Source: an uncultured Pseudophaeobacter sp. (GTDB lineage Bacteria; Pseudomonadota; Alphaproteobacteria; Rhodobacterales; Rhodobacteraceae). Taken from it: DNA of 64,000 nt. This document shows, in pieces, positions 51,703 through 59,768 of this stretch. A program made the position numbers and the translations under genes. The stretch is from positions 1-64,000 of the forward strand of contig CAJQNB010000002.1 of the NCBI GenBank assembly GCA_905479575.1, given 5' to 3'. Position 1 is the first letter of the stretch, and every line of letters begins with the position of its first letter. A model generated the notes under the pieces. That model was not told the DNA's origin. It saw nothing but the letters and a program-made list of their open reading frames with translations, and ran no database searches.

Positions 51703-52078
51703 GTTGTACACTCCATTCATTTTACTGTGTTTTCTGCGGTGCGCCTTCATCTCGGCGAGCCGTGAACAAGGGATAGGCCCAGTATTCGCGCGCCTCCAGC
51801 CCAAGGTGGCAAAGGTGGGATTTCCGGCGCCGTGCCGCCAAAACAGCCATCCATTGTGTGCGCTTTGCCGCCACTCTTTCTAATTGAGTTTTTTCCCGCC
51901 GACACTCCCCACCCAAACCCGCGTCTTCCTGCCGATGCAGCTCCCTTTGGGGCTCAGAGCGGACACCCGACAAGTCTGGTAGGGAAACTCAGCGAGTCTG
52001 TGACGCCAAAGGCGGCTGAGCGGACAAAGTGAGCTTTCGCTTCGGCTGCGCCAATGGCTGCTTAGCAAAGGCCGACTT
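51703..52078. other. 376-base intergenic region with two AGCGGACA motifs
   Basis: It carries AGCGGACA at 51958 and again at 52019 (61 bases apart). No coding sequence or strong stem-loop terminator was found. Confidence 0.5.
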
Positions 52079-52525
52079 CTAAGTCAGATTACCAGGGGCA
52101 TCTGCGATCAAGCGATGAAGCAGGCCGGAAAGCTGCTCCAAATCTCCCTCGGTCCAGCGGTCACGAAAAACATAGCCTGCCTGTTTTGTGAATGTGACAC
52201 GCGCCTCGTGAACTTTCTCCAACCCAGATTCTGTCAGGACTACAAATGCCAACCTTGCGTCCCTTTCGTCCGTTTGCCGCGCTACCACCCCGATCTTCTC
52301 CAAGGGCGCTGCCATACGCGTTACCGTCGACGCGCTCACGTGCATCCGCTTTGCAATTTCGACACGGGACAGGCGATGTAGAGGCGCCTGTTCCAAGTGC
52401 ATGAGGAGAAAAACCTCGTTCACCGAGAGACCGTGGACCGAAGCGAAATCGCCCGAAAGTCGTGCTTTGATCTGGTCCGCTGATTGTAGAAGGCGAAGAG
52501 TATTTGTGAGGCATAAATCATTCAT
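52079..52525 (-). CDS. MarR family transcriptional regulator
   Basis: 148 residues from ATG 52525 (MNDLCLTN); the longer frame would run over the operator. Winged-helix core: LSRVEIAKRMHVSASTVTRM with wing TDERDARLAFVVLTESG. It is divergent from the ABA4-like gene with a palindrome in between, so it likely regulates that gene and itself. Confidence 0.88.
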   Translation of the reverse strand: MNDLCLTNTLRLLQSADQIKARLSGDFASVHGLSVNEVFLLMHLEQAPLHRLSRVEIAKRMHVSASTVTRMAAPLEKIGVVARQTDERDARLAFVVLTESGLEKVHEARVTFTKQAGYVFRDRWTEGDLEQLSGLLHRLIADAPGNLT

Positions 52526-52546
52526 GTGGACATTGTATTCACATTG

Positions 52547-52560
52547 CTTGCATCTGCAAG
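52547..52560. promoter_or_regulatory. Palindromic MarR operator candidate
   Basis: CTTGCA-TC-TGCAAG is a perfect palindrome lying 22 bases before the MarR start, flanked by two direct copies of ACATTGC (52541 and 52562). MarR dimers bind sites of this kind. Confidence 0.6.
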
Positions 52561-52611
52561 TACATTGCAATACTGATGCGCGAATTATCCTGATCAACAA
52601 TGGGTGACGTC

Positions 52612-53034
52612 ATGGACCTTGAAGTTATTTTCTCTATTGCTGGCTTACTTGCGATGGCAGGCTGGCTTGTTTTGCTCGCATCTCCGCTCATTCCACATTG
52701 GTCTGACTTGATTGCTGGTTATGTCATTCCGACCTTGCTCTCATTAGGTTACGTTACTCTCATTCTGTTTTTTCCATCAAACGGCGGGGGCGGATTTGGT
52801 AGTCTCGCCGAAGTTATCGACCTGTTTGCGAACCCCAATGCGATGATGGCCGGGTGGGTGCATTATCTGGCGTTTGACTTGTTGATCGGGGCCTGGATGT
52901 GCAGAACATCAAGGCGCGATGGACTTAGCTTCTGGCTGGTCGCGCCCTGCCTTCCAGTCACATTTCTTTTTGGTCCAGCGGGTTTCCTTGCCTTTTCAAT
53001 CGTTCGCATCTTTGCGCCGAAAAAAGCGGCCTAA
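52612..53034 (+). CDS. ABA4-like (DUF4281) membrane protein
   Basis: 140 residues from ATG 52612 (GGTGA just upstream). Four membrane helices. The motif HYLAFDLLIGAWMCRTSRRDG and the ending PVTFLFGPAGFLAF are typical of the ABA4/DUF4281 family, known in plants for neoxanthin synthesis. The bacterial role is unknown. Controlled in all likelihood by the divergent MarR gene. Confidence 0.82.
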   Translation: MDLEVIFSIAGLLAMAGWLVLLASPLIPHWSDLIAGYVIPTLLSLGYVTLILFFPSNGGGGFGSLAEVIDLFANPNAMMAGWVHYLAFDLLIGAWMCRTSRRDGLSFWLVAPCLPVTFLFGPAGFLAFSIVRIFAPKKAA

Positions 53035-53065
53035 ACTGATTCACACTAAAAAAAAGATTTTCCCA

Positions 53066-53578
53066 ATGCAGGACGATGACACACAGCAAGTTCACCTGAT
53101 TTGCGGCTCAACGGGCGCGGGTAAGACGACATATGCCCGCGCGTTGGCCAACCGCAACGGCGGTGTTGTATTCTCGATTGATGAATGGATGGTATCCTTG
53201 TTTGGGGAGGACGCACCGGACGCCTTGGACCCCGCATGGATCTTCCCACGCGTCCATCGTTGCGAGACGCAAATGTGGGCAATGGCGTTGCAGCTTGGCA
53301 AGTTGGGCGTTCCGTCGATCCTAGACTTTGGGTTTCAGCGGCAAGAACACCGTCAGAAGTATGGCAGACTCGCGAAGCAGGCTCAGTTTACGGCAAAGCT
53401 GCATGTCCTGAATGTCGATGCTTCAGAGCGGTGGAAACGTATTGAGGCGCGCAATACTCACCAGGGTGAGAGCTTCCATATGGAAATCACACGCGGCATG
53501 TTTGACTATATCGAAACGACTTGGGAACTGCCCAGCGATGATGAGGTGGCCTCGATATCACTGGCAGATTTGGATTAG
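53066..53578 (+). CDS. P-loop ATP-binding protein, kinase-like
   Basis: 170 residues from ATG 53066. Walker A is CGSTGAGKTTYARAL (residues about 11-25), followed by FSIDEWMVSLFG, and later VDASERWKRIEARN, a lid-like arginine region. This is the AAA_33 type found in small-molecule kinases and some toxin-like (zeta) proteins. No substrate or antitoxin partner could be recognised. The gene follows the ABA4-like gene by 31 bases on the same strand. Confidence 0.8.
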   Translation: MQDDDTQQVHLICGSTGAGKTTYARALANRNGGVVFSIDEWMVSLFGEDAPDALDPAWIFPRVHRCETQMWAMALQLGKLGVPSILDFGFQRQEHRQKYGRLAKQAQFTAKLHVLNVDASERWKRIEARNTHQGESFHMEITRGMFDYIETTWELPSDDEVASISLADLD

Positions 53579-53624
53579 CGTCTATCAATTACTTCATAGA
53601 GCGGTCGTTCGTACAGCATGCTGC

Positions 53625-54141
53625 ATCATGCACTTTGGGCGTATTTTGTTGAAAAACTCGCCCTTGCTCGAAGGGCCGTCGGCTGATTCAATTCCAGTAC
53701 AGGGTGGGAGGATTGGCGATGACAGGACCGCAGCAGGAGGCGCGGCCAGCGCTGTTTTACGAGTTTTCGCTGGAGGATCATGTCCCGCAGAACCATCTGC
53801 TTCGCTCCATCGACCGGTTCGTGGACCTGTCCGGCATCCGCAGCTACCTTGCCGATTTCTACAGACATACAGGGCGGCCTTCCGTCGATCCTGAGCTCCT
53901 CATCCGCATGCTGCTGGTGGGGTATTGCTTTGGTATCCGGTCAGAGCGGCGGCTTTGCGTGTAGGTCCATCTGAACTTGGCATATCGCTGGTTCTGCCGT
54001 CTCGATCTCAGCGATCGCGCGCCTGACCACTCGACCTTTTCCAAGAACCGGCACGGCCGTTTCCGCGACAGCGAACTACTGCGGCACCTGTTCGAGAATG
54101 AGCCAGGTCACGCCATTGGCCCGAGTGACAATGGCGAATGA
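53625..54141 (+). mobile_element. Decayed IS1182-family insertion sequence (transposase remnant)
   Basis: From ATG 53719 the frame reads MTGPQQEARPALFYEF, then SLEDHVPQNHLLRSIDRFVD and GYCFGIRSERRLC, the N-terminal part of an IS1182-type DDE transposase. An in-frame TAG at 53962 interrupts it, but the same frame continues VHLNLAYRWFCRLDLSDRAP until about 54096, after which the match ends. The DDE catalytic part is missing. The edges are approximate; a possible left end lies near 53625. Confidence 0.8.
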
Positions 54142-54197
54142 GCGAACTGAGTGTAAGTTCCCTTTAGGTGTGCCAAAGTCTGTTTTTTGCCCGAGTT

Positions 54198-54224
54198 CGT
54201 CACAAACTCTGCATGCGGATCGTC
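54198..54224 (+). promoter_or_regulatory. ECF41-type promoter (-35 CGTCACA, 16-base spacer, -10 CGTC)
   Basis: CGTCACA at 54198-54204 is followed after exactly 16 bases by CGTC at 54221-54224. ECF41 sigma factors are reported to use TGTCACA-N16-CGTC; only the first base differs. It lies 32 bases before the first gene of the operon that ends with the ECF41 gene itself, so positive autoregulation is likely. Confidence 0.8.
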
Positions 54225-54255
54225 ATATCACTGAACACTTACCTTTGGAGATGAT

Positions 54256-54642
54256 ATGCGACACACCGTTCTGATAGCCGTTGGCGGGCTTTCCCTTGGA
54301 ACAGCTGCCTACATTTGGACCGCCACAAATCACTGGTATACCAGTGTACCCGGTGTATCACTGACCGGACCGCTCAATTTTCACTTTGCCAGGGATGTCG
54401 CGCTTGCCTACCTGGCTAGTGGTGCGGCGTTGATTTGGGCAGGTGTGAAACATGACAGGTCAGCAGGCGTATGTGGCGCGTCATGGCTTGTGCTTCATGC
54501 GGTATTTCACATCTGGATCTGGATACATCGCGGTAGCCCCATGGACGTTGTTGCCTTAACAAACCTGACTGGCATTCAAGTGCCTGCCTTTCTGGCGATG
54601 TGGGCGACCATCAGCGCTCCAACAGAAAGGGCAACAGCATGA
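54256..54642 (+). CDS. Small four-helix membrane protein of unknown function
   Basis: 128 residues with GGAGA just upstream of the ATG. Four hydrophobic segments (about 5-23, 44-62, 70-90, 104-120). The conserved-looking run GPLNFHFARDVALAYLASG has a histidine and an arginine at a membrane edge. No family was recognised. First gene of the three-gene ECF41 operon; the next gene overlaps it by four bases. Confidence 0.75.
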   Translation: MRHTVLIAVGGLSLGTAAYIWTATNHWYTSVPGVSLTGPLNFHFARDVALAYLASGAALIWAGVKHDRSAGVCGASWLVLHAVFHIWIWIHRGSPMDVVALTNLTGIQVPAFLAMWATISAPTERATA

Positions 54643-55181
54643 TACGCGCTTTGTTAAAAATGGGCGCCGGACGGTTCGCGCAACGCTACAACTATGATAC
54701 GGCTTACATGTCGCATATTGTTGATACCTCTACGGCAGCGGGCCTGCGACTATCTACGCTACCGCTCTACAGTCAGTTTCGCGGCCCAAAACAGGCCCGC
54801 GACGTCTGGGCTGGGGCGATGCTTGGATCGACGCAAGAGGGGGACTGTGGGCCATGCGTGCAATTGGTCGTTGATATGGCGCTTGAATCGAATGTACCAG
54901 CAAAGCTGATTGTACTTTGCCTTGAAGGCAACGCCGGTAGGGCAGGTGACGTCGGCCTTGGGTATAGGTTTGCGCAGGCCGCCATCGCCGATACCCCTGA
55001 CTTGGCCGAGCTGCGAGAAACGATTGAAGAACGGTTCGGCGCAACGGCGCTAATTGCGGCCTCATTCGCAGCTTCTAGCGGGCGAATTTTTCCGGTATTG
55101 AAACGCGGTCTGGGACATGGGCAAACCTGTCAAAGTGTTCAGATTGACAGCACGACCATTCGGGTCCGGCATCAAACATGA
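54639..55181 (+). CDS. Carboxymuconolactone decarboxylase/AhpD-like protein with CGPC site
   Basis: 180 residues from ATG 54639. A redox-type C-G-P-C site (C70, C73) preceded by E67 lies in TQEGDCGPCVQL. The fold is likely AhpD-like, a group often encoded next to ECF41 sigma factors and thought to be their partners. The gene overlaps the first operon gene by four bases and the sigma gene by four bases, giving a tightly coupled unit. Confidence 0.65.
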   Translation: MIRALLKMGAGRFAQRYNYDTAYMSHIVDTSTAAGLRLSTLPLYSQFRGPKQARDVWAGAMLGSTQEGDCGPCVQLVVDMALESNVPAKLIVLCLEGNAGRAGDVGLGYRFAQAAIADTPDLAELRETIEERFGATALIAASFAASSGRIFPVLKRGLGHGQTCQSVQIDSTTIRVRHQT

Positions 55182-56053
55182 ACGTGGCCACAGATATTTT
55201 TGAGTTCGAGCGTTCGAAACTGATTTCCCTGTGTTATCGCATGATTGGCGAACGTGCAGGCGCCGAGGACGCGGTGCAGGACACCTGGCTGAAATGGGCG
55301 GCGGCAGACACCAGCCGAATTGAAAATCCATCGGCCTGGCTGCGGCGCGTCGCGACTAATATTGCCATCGACACCTTGCGTTCAGCCCATCGACAGCGCG
55401 AGGTCTATGTGGGTCCATGGCTTCCTGAACCTCTCTTGCAAATGGAGGTTCAGGATCCAAGCAACCATTTTGAGCTGGCGCAGGAGTGTGAGTTGGCATT
55501 GCTCTGGGCCATGGAGCGCCTTACCGAGCGCGAGCGCGCAGCCTTCATTCTGAGAGAAGCCTTTGATGCCAGCTATTCGGAAATAGCGGACACGCTTGGC
55601 ACAAGCGAGGCTGCCTGTCGCCAGCTGGTCAGCAGGTCCCAGAAGAAACTACAAACCTCTGGACCACGGTTCGATGCCTCCCCAGAGGATGTTGCCGATT
55701 TGAGCCAACGCTTTTTCACGGCGGTTATGTCGGAAGACTTCGATCAGGCGCTGTCGCTTCTTACACCCAATTCTGTTGCGCTGTCAGATGGTGGGGCCAA
55801 TAAAAGAGCCGCGCGTCGCCCGTTGGTTGGCGGCAGCGAAATCATACAGGTGTTCCGTGCGCTGTACGAAAAGGCAAAAGCAGAACAGGGCTGGACAACC
55901 CAGGTGTCGATGGTGAACGCCAAGCCCGCGATCCTGCGCAGCCAGTTTGGCGTTTTGGATTCCATCACAACGCTTGCCCCGGACCAAAACGGCAAGATTG
56001 CCTGGCTCTATATCATGAGAAACCCTGACAAATTAGGTCTGGGCGCCCCATAA
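55178..56053 (+). CDS. ECF41-group RNA polymerase sigma factor with SnoaL-like regulatory C-terminus
   Basis: 291 residues. Sigma2 occupies about 5-75 (DAVQDTWLKWA) and sigma4 about 105-160 (YSEIADTLGTSEAACRQLVSR). The ECF41-specific linker motif WLPEPL is at residues 81-86, the DGG motif at 204-206 and NPDKL at 282-286. In this group the fused SnoaL-like C-terminal extension replaces an anti-sigma factor. ECF41 genes are usually paired with a carboxymuconolactone decarboxylase/oxidoreductase/epimerase gene, as here. Confidence 0.93.
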   Translation: MNVATDIFEFERSKLISLCYRMIGERAGAEDAVQDTWLKWAAADTSRIENPSAWLRRVATNIAIDTLRSAHRQREVYVGPWLPEPLLQMEVQDPSNHFELAQECELALLWAMERLTERERAAFILREAFDASYSEIADTLGTSEAACRQLVSRSQKKLQTSGPRFDASPEDVADLSQRFFTAVMSEDFDQALSLLTPNSVALSDGGANKRAARRPLVGGSEIIQVFRALYEKAKAEQGWTTQVSMVNAKPAILRSQFGVLDSITTLAPDQNGKIAWLYIMRNPDKLGLGAP

Positions 56054-56553
56054 CTGACCCGTCAAAAGCAATTGATTAGAACGCTCTAATCGATGGATGC
56101 CATGGATATGAAAGCAATGACCGTGCTGCCCAAAGGACAATTTAACATCGGAGACATGCCAAGATTTGGTCTACGGCTTTTGTGATGGGAATGCCAAAGG
56201 CGGTATAGCGGTCGTGGAATGAGACCGCTTGGCGGTGGCACCCAAATCATGGCTGAGTCAAACCAGATTGAAAATGACCGAGCGGTTTTCGCGCAGCGTT
56301 GTAGGAGGGCCAGTTCTTTGTCTGATACTTCGTCAGGGACCAGCTGCTCATCTCTCCCAGCTATCACGTTGGATTCACAAAATGAATCCCTGCCGGAATT
56401 TGTGCGACAAAGCCATCCTGTGGTGGGCCGTCGTGGAACAGAAAACGACTGGGATTTGCGACAGGATTTTCAACCAAATCCTAATAGGTGAAAATCACAT
56501 TCTGCATAAGCTATTGAGATCTATCTAGTTTCACTCCCTGCTTGAGAAGGAAG
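56054..56553. other. 500-base region without a functional gene
   Basis: It contains the IS5-family remnant (56068-56414) followed by about 140 bases of sequence with no recognised content before the tRNA-Tyr gene. Confidence 0.6.
56068..56414 (-). mobile_element. Decayed IS5-family (IS903-like) insertion sequence remnant
   Basis: On the minus strand the terminal repeat GGCTTTGTCGCACAAATTCC starts at 56414, followed by an ATG at 56351 and the IS5-type transposase opening TKYQTKNWPSYNAA. A frameshift follows, then RSFSIWFDSAMIW in another frame (intact family: GSLTIWFDPEM), and later MASID-stop-SVLI, where an intact gene has a Trp. The second end is lost near 56068. The match is clear at the amino end and weaker after. 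Confidence 0.65.
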
Positions 56554-56637
56554 TGGTGGGCGACCCTGGAATCGAACCAGGCGTGCGTCTCCGCGAGGGA
56601 GTTACAGTCCCCTGCCACACCTTGCGGCCTGTCGCCC
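56554..56637 (-). tRNA. tRNA-Tyr (anticodon GTA)
   Basis: The minus strand reads as an 84-base class II tRNA. The 7-base acceptor stem is GGGCGAC/GTCGCCC, with discriminator A and an encoded CCA. The anticodon loop is CTGTAAC with stem GGGGA/TCCCT, and the T arm CCTGG-TTCGATT-CCAGG. A long variable arm (TCGCGGAGACGCACG region) marks a class II tRNA. GTA decodes tyrosine. The 3' end faces the accessory region to its left. Confidence 0.92.
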
Positions 56638-56756
56638 ACTAGCAAGTCGCTGTTGACCTGCTGTGGGGGGGTGATTACTAGCGCACCTAAGGGGCGTCAA
56701 CAGAAAAAGCGCAAGTTTTTTGCCCGAACCTGAAATTCCTTTTGCTGGAGAGAACG

Positions 56757-57548
56757 ATGTCCAAGAAACCCACGAAAAAGCCCCAGTGGGTGATCGAAAA
56801 GGAGCAGAACAAAAAGGCCGGAGGCACTGAGACCGTCTGGCTCTTTGGGCTGCATGCTGTGCGCGATGCGCTGATGAACCCGAAGCGGAAAAAATTACGT
56901 CTTATCGTAACATTGAATGCCCAGAACAAACTGGAAGACGCCATCGCTGCTGCCGGGATAGATCCGGAACTGGTAGAGCCGCGCAAGTTCAACGCGCCGC
57001 TGGATCCTAATTCGGTGCACCAGGGGGCGGCTCTGGAAGTGATGCCACTGAGCTGGGGCTCTTTGTCGGAAAACTGTATCGGTGCTGAGATCCCACGGGT
57101 GATTTTGCTGGATCGGGTGACCGACCCGCATAATGTCGGAGCCATTCTGCGCTCTGCCGAAGTGTTTGGCGCCAGCGCCGTCATCGGCACCCGGCACCAT
57201 TCGGCACCGGAAACCGGTGCCCTGGCCAAAACTGCGAGCGGCGCGCTGGAGCGCCAACCCTATCTGCGGATGCGCAATCTGGCCGACACGATTACCGAGC
57301 TGCAGAACATGGGCTATGTGGTGCTGGGGCTGGATGGTGAGGCAGAACAGACCATCGAGAGCTGTCTTGCGGGGCGTAAGGATTTACCCGTTGCGCTGGT
57401 CCTGGGTGCCGAAGGCCCTGGGCTGCGGCAAAAAACCAAAGAAACTGTTGATCACCTGGTGAAAATTGACGCAGCGGGCGGGTTTGGTTCGCTCAACGTC
57501 TCAAATGCCGCCGCGATCGCCCTATATGCCAGCCTAGAGCGGTCCTGA
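56757..57548 (+). CDS. rlmB: 23S rRNA (guanosine-2'-O)-methyltransferase, TrmH/RlmB family
   Basis: 263 residues from ATG 56757 (GGAGAG upstream). A short basic N-terminal extension precedes the substrate-binding domain (LFGLHAVRDALMNPKRKK). The SPOUT knot motifs are HNVGAILRSAEVFGASAVI, LVLGAEGPGLR and GSLNVSNAAAIALY. It modifies the ribose of G2251-type positions of 23S rRNA using AdoMet. Divergent from the tRNA-Tyr gene. Confidence 0.92.
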   Translation: MSKKPTKKPQWVIEKEQNKKAGGTETVWLFGLHAVRDALMNPKRKKLRLIVTLNAQNKLEDAIAAAGIDPELVEPRKFNAPLDPNSVHQGAALEVMPLSWGSLSENCIGAEIPRVILLDRVTDPHNVGAILRSAEVFGASAVIGTRHHSAPETGALAKTASGALERQPYLRMRNLADTITELQNMGYVVLGLDGEAEQTIESCLAGRKDLPVALVLGAEGPGLRQKTKETVDHLVKIDAAGGFGSLNVSNAAAIALYASLERS

Positions 57549-57580
57549 GACCGCACAACAGCACAAAGGCGGACGGCGAG

Positions 57581-57949
57581 ATGGCACAAAGCGGAGCCCA
57601 TGGTGGCAAAATACTGAGTTGCTGCTATTGCGGCGTGCAATCGAGCTTCATGCCCCGCAAAACAGAGAGTGGCATTTCAGCCCTGATCTGTGGAACCTGC
57701 GGCGCACCTTTGGCCAGCCAGAAAGCACGCCCCCTGACACCCGGAAAGGGGGCACGGCTGCCATCGGCAACGGCGCTTGACAGGCCTGCTGCGGCTTTGA
57801 CCAAGCCCAAGGGCAAAAAGATCAAAGGCGCAAAAGGAAAAAAACCGATTCACAAGAGTGGCAAAAGCAAGGAACCCAAAAAGCGCAAGGGCCTGTTCCA
57901 GTCGCTGTTGTCAGAAGCTGTCGATCTGGTTGAGGATATTTTTGACTGA
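57581..57949 (+). CDS. Small zinc-ribbon, lysine-rich protein
   Basis: 122 residues. An N-terminal zinc ribbon is visible as CCYCG and CGTCG, two CxxC pairs 24 residues apart. A basic, Lys-rich middle (KGKKIKGAKGKKPIH) suggests nucleic-acid contact, and the acidic end SEAVDLVEDIFD is typical of this uncharacterised family of Rhodobacterales proteins. It lies 32 bases after rlmB and is probably co-transcribed. Confidence 0.75.
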   Translation: MAQSGAHGGKILSCCYCGVQSSFMPRKTESGISALICGTCGAPLASQKARPLTPGKGARLPSATALDRPAAALTKPKGKKIKGAKGKKPIHKSGKSKEPKKRKGLFQSLLSEAVDLVEDIFD

Positions 57950-57987
57950 TTACGCTCACGTCGCGATCACAAAACTGTAACCCATCT

Positions 57988-58500
57988 ATGCAAAACGCCC
58001 TTTCTAGGCCAGATTTAAGGCTGTTCTATCTGCATCTTTCGGAGGTTCCTTTGGTTCTGCGCCACACTCTTGTTGCTTTGGTCCTGACCCTAGGTCTGGC
58101 GCCGCTGTCTGCGCGGGCAGAGACGCCGATCTTTTCTGCCCACGATGGCCTGGCCCTGGATGGCTATGATGTTGTTGCCTTTTTCGAAGGGCAGGGCGCA
58201 GTGCTTGGCCGCCAGGAGTTTGCGCTGATGTGGAAGGGCGTCTTTTGGCGGTTTTCCTCTTCTGGCCATCAGGCGCAGTTTGAGGCGAACCCACGCGCCT
58301 ATGCACCGGTCTTTGGCGGTTATTGCGCCTATGCGGTGTCGCAGGGCTACCTTGCCCATGGTGATCCTAGTTTGTGGCGGATCGAAGATGGTGAGTTGTT
58401 GTTGCTCAACAACCCCGCTGTCGAGGCGGTCTGGCAGCAGGAAAAACCAGAACTTTTGCAGGCGGCGCACGACAATTGGCCTGCAGTTCTGCGCCACTGA
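57988..58500 (+). CDS. Exported YHS-domain protein
   Basis: 170 residues from ATG 57988, or 149 from TTG 58051. The latter fits better, because GGAGG lies five bases upstream of the TTG and the protein then begins directly with a signal peptide (VLRHTLVALVLTLGLAPLSARA). The mature domain has the YHS signature (DGYDVVAFFEG, later APVFGGYCAYAVSQG). YHS domains bind metals; the role is unknown. Confidence 0.82.
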   Translation: MQNALSRPDLRLFYLHLSEVPLVLRHTLVALVLTLGLAPLSARAETPIFSAHDGLALDGYDVVAFFEGQGAVLGRQEFALMWKGVFWRFSSSGHQAQFEANPRAYAPVFGGYCAYAVSQGYLAHGDPSLWRIEDGELLLLNNPAVEAVWQQEKPELLQAAHDNWPAVLRH

Positions 58501-58636
58501 CGGCTGCCCCAGGCCTGGTTTGCGAAAAAAAGTACCTGTTGGGATCTTTTTTTTAAATGTTGCCATCCTACATCTATAGGGACTGCGGAGCGGAAACGCC
58601 GTAGCTCTTTATCAATGTCCCTCGTTCCACACCTCG

Positions 58637-58669
58637 CGCCCGGAGCTTTGGCTTTCGGGCGTTTTTTTT
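58637..58669 (+). terminator. Rho-independent terminator before the CoA-binding gene
   Basis: CGCCCG / CGGGCG around a 13-base loop, followed by eight T. It lies 140 bases after the YHS gene and 90 before the next gene. A further hairpin (CTGCGG...CCGTAG near 58584-58604) precedes it, so a short transcript may end here. Confidence 0.8.
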
Positions 58670-58758
58670 GGCCGCTGTTGACGGTGGGCGGCTGTTGCCA
58701 GGGCATTTCTGTCGTTTCTGGGCTAGGCCTTGGCGGGAGGGTCGGCTACCTCTGGTGT

Positions 58759-59229
58759 ATGACAGACTACAGCGACAGCTTTTTGAAATCTATTTTGCAA
58801 CGCAACCGCACCATCGCGGTTGTTGGGGTGTCAATGAACCCGGTGCGTCCCAGCTACTATGTGGCGCGGTATTTGGGGCTCAAAGGGTATCGGGTGATTC
58901 CGGTCAATCCTGGCCATGCGGGCAAGCGGTTGTTTGGCGAAGTGGTGCAGCCCAGCCTTTCAGCGATCCAACAGCCGGTGGATATGGTGGACATCTTTCG
59001 CCGCTCTGACGCGGTGCCCCCCATCGTCGATGAGGCGCTTGAGGTCTTTCCTGAGCTGAAATGTATCTGGATGCAGATCGGGGTTGAGCATACGGCGGCA
59101 GCGGCCAAGGCCGAAGCCCGTGGGGTGGATGTGGTGCAAAACCGCTGTCCCAAGATCGAATATCAGCGCCTGTTCGGCGAGCTGCGCATGGGTGGCTTTG
59201 CCACCGGTATCATTTCCTCAAAACTGTAG
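58759..59229 (+). CDS. CoA-binding domain protein (YccU-like)
   Basis: 156 residues from ATG 58759 (MTDYSDSFL). The CoA-binding Rossmann fold is clear: NRTIAVVGVSMNPVRPSYYV with GYRVIPVNPG, and later VQNRCPKIEYQR. Members bind CoA; their cellular role is unknown. An upstream in-frame extension lies within and beyond a terminator and is rejected. Confidence 0.88.
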   Translation: MTDYSDSFLKSILQRNRTIAVVGVSMNPVRPSYYVARYLGLKGYRVIPVNPGHAGKRLFGEVVQPSLSAIQQPVDMVDIFRRSDAVPPIVDEALEVFPELKCIWMQIGVEHTAAAAKAEARGVDVVQNRCPKIEYQRLFGELRMGGFATGIISSKL

Positions 59230-59450
59230 TGTTCCAGTAAGAAGAGGGGGTGCTCCCGCCCGTCAGACCAGCATCAAAGATGCAGGACTTCCCGTTGGGC
59301 CCAGCCGGGCCTGCGGCCCGGCAAAGAAAGAGTTGCTGAGAAGCGTTTGAGGAGCGAAACCGCCTGGCAAAGCGCCTGAAACAGTATCAGAATTTTCTGG
59401 CTTAAGAATAACCCCATCCCTTGACTCAGGGGCAGATGGGAGACCTGGGG

Positions 59451-59768
59451 TCAGCCTTTGCTGCGGGAGGCCTTTTCGTCCAGGCCGCTCATGCTTTGGC
59501 GCCGTGTAAGTTCTGCCAGGACATCGTCCAGAGATACATCGCGCGCTGCCAGCATCACCAGGAAATGGTAGAGCGCATCGGCGCCCTCGGAGGCGAGCTT
59601 CGCCTGGTCGCCCTTGACGGCTTCGATGATCGCCTCAATGGCTTCTTCACCAAACTTCTCGGCGCATTTCTCCGGGCCCTTGGCGAGCAGCTTGGCGGTC
59701 CAGCTGCTTTTGGGGTCTGCAGTTTTGCGATTGTGGATGATTGCTTCCAGGTCGTGAAGAATGCTCAT
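59451..59768 (-). CDS. hisE: Phosphoribosyl-ATP diphosphatase
   Basis: 105 residues, standard for HisE. The all-alpha MazG-like core [18 protein letters not shown] and [14 protein letters not shown] motifs are visible. It hydrolyses phosphoribosyl-ATP to phosphoribosyl-AMP in histidine synthesis. Its start overlaps the hisF stop by four bases. Confidence 0.95.
   Translation of the reverse strand: MSILHDLEAIIHNRKTADPKSSWTAKLLAKGPEKCAEKFGEEAIEAIIEAVKGDQAKLASEGADALYHFLVMLAARDVSLDDVLAELTRRQSMSGLDEKASRSKG

Noticed and set aside
53066..53578. Zeta-type toxin of a toxin-antitoxin pair
   Set aside because: Only the P-loop is shared; no antitoxin-like small gene is adjacent.
56554..56637. A duplicated tRNA-Tyr 3' end as an attachment site for an island
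   Set aside because: I looked for a second copy of the T arm and acceptor sequence within the window and saw none; no integrase gene is present.
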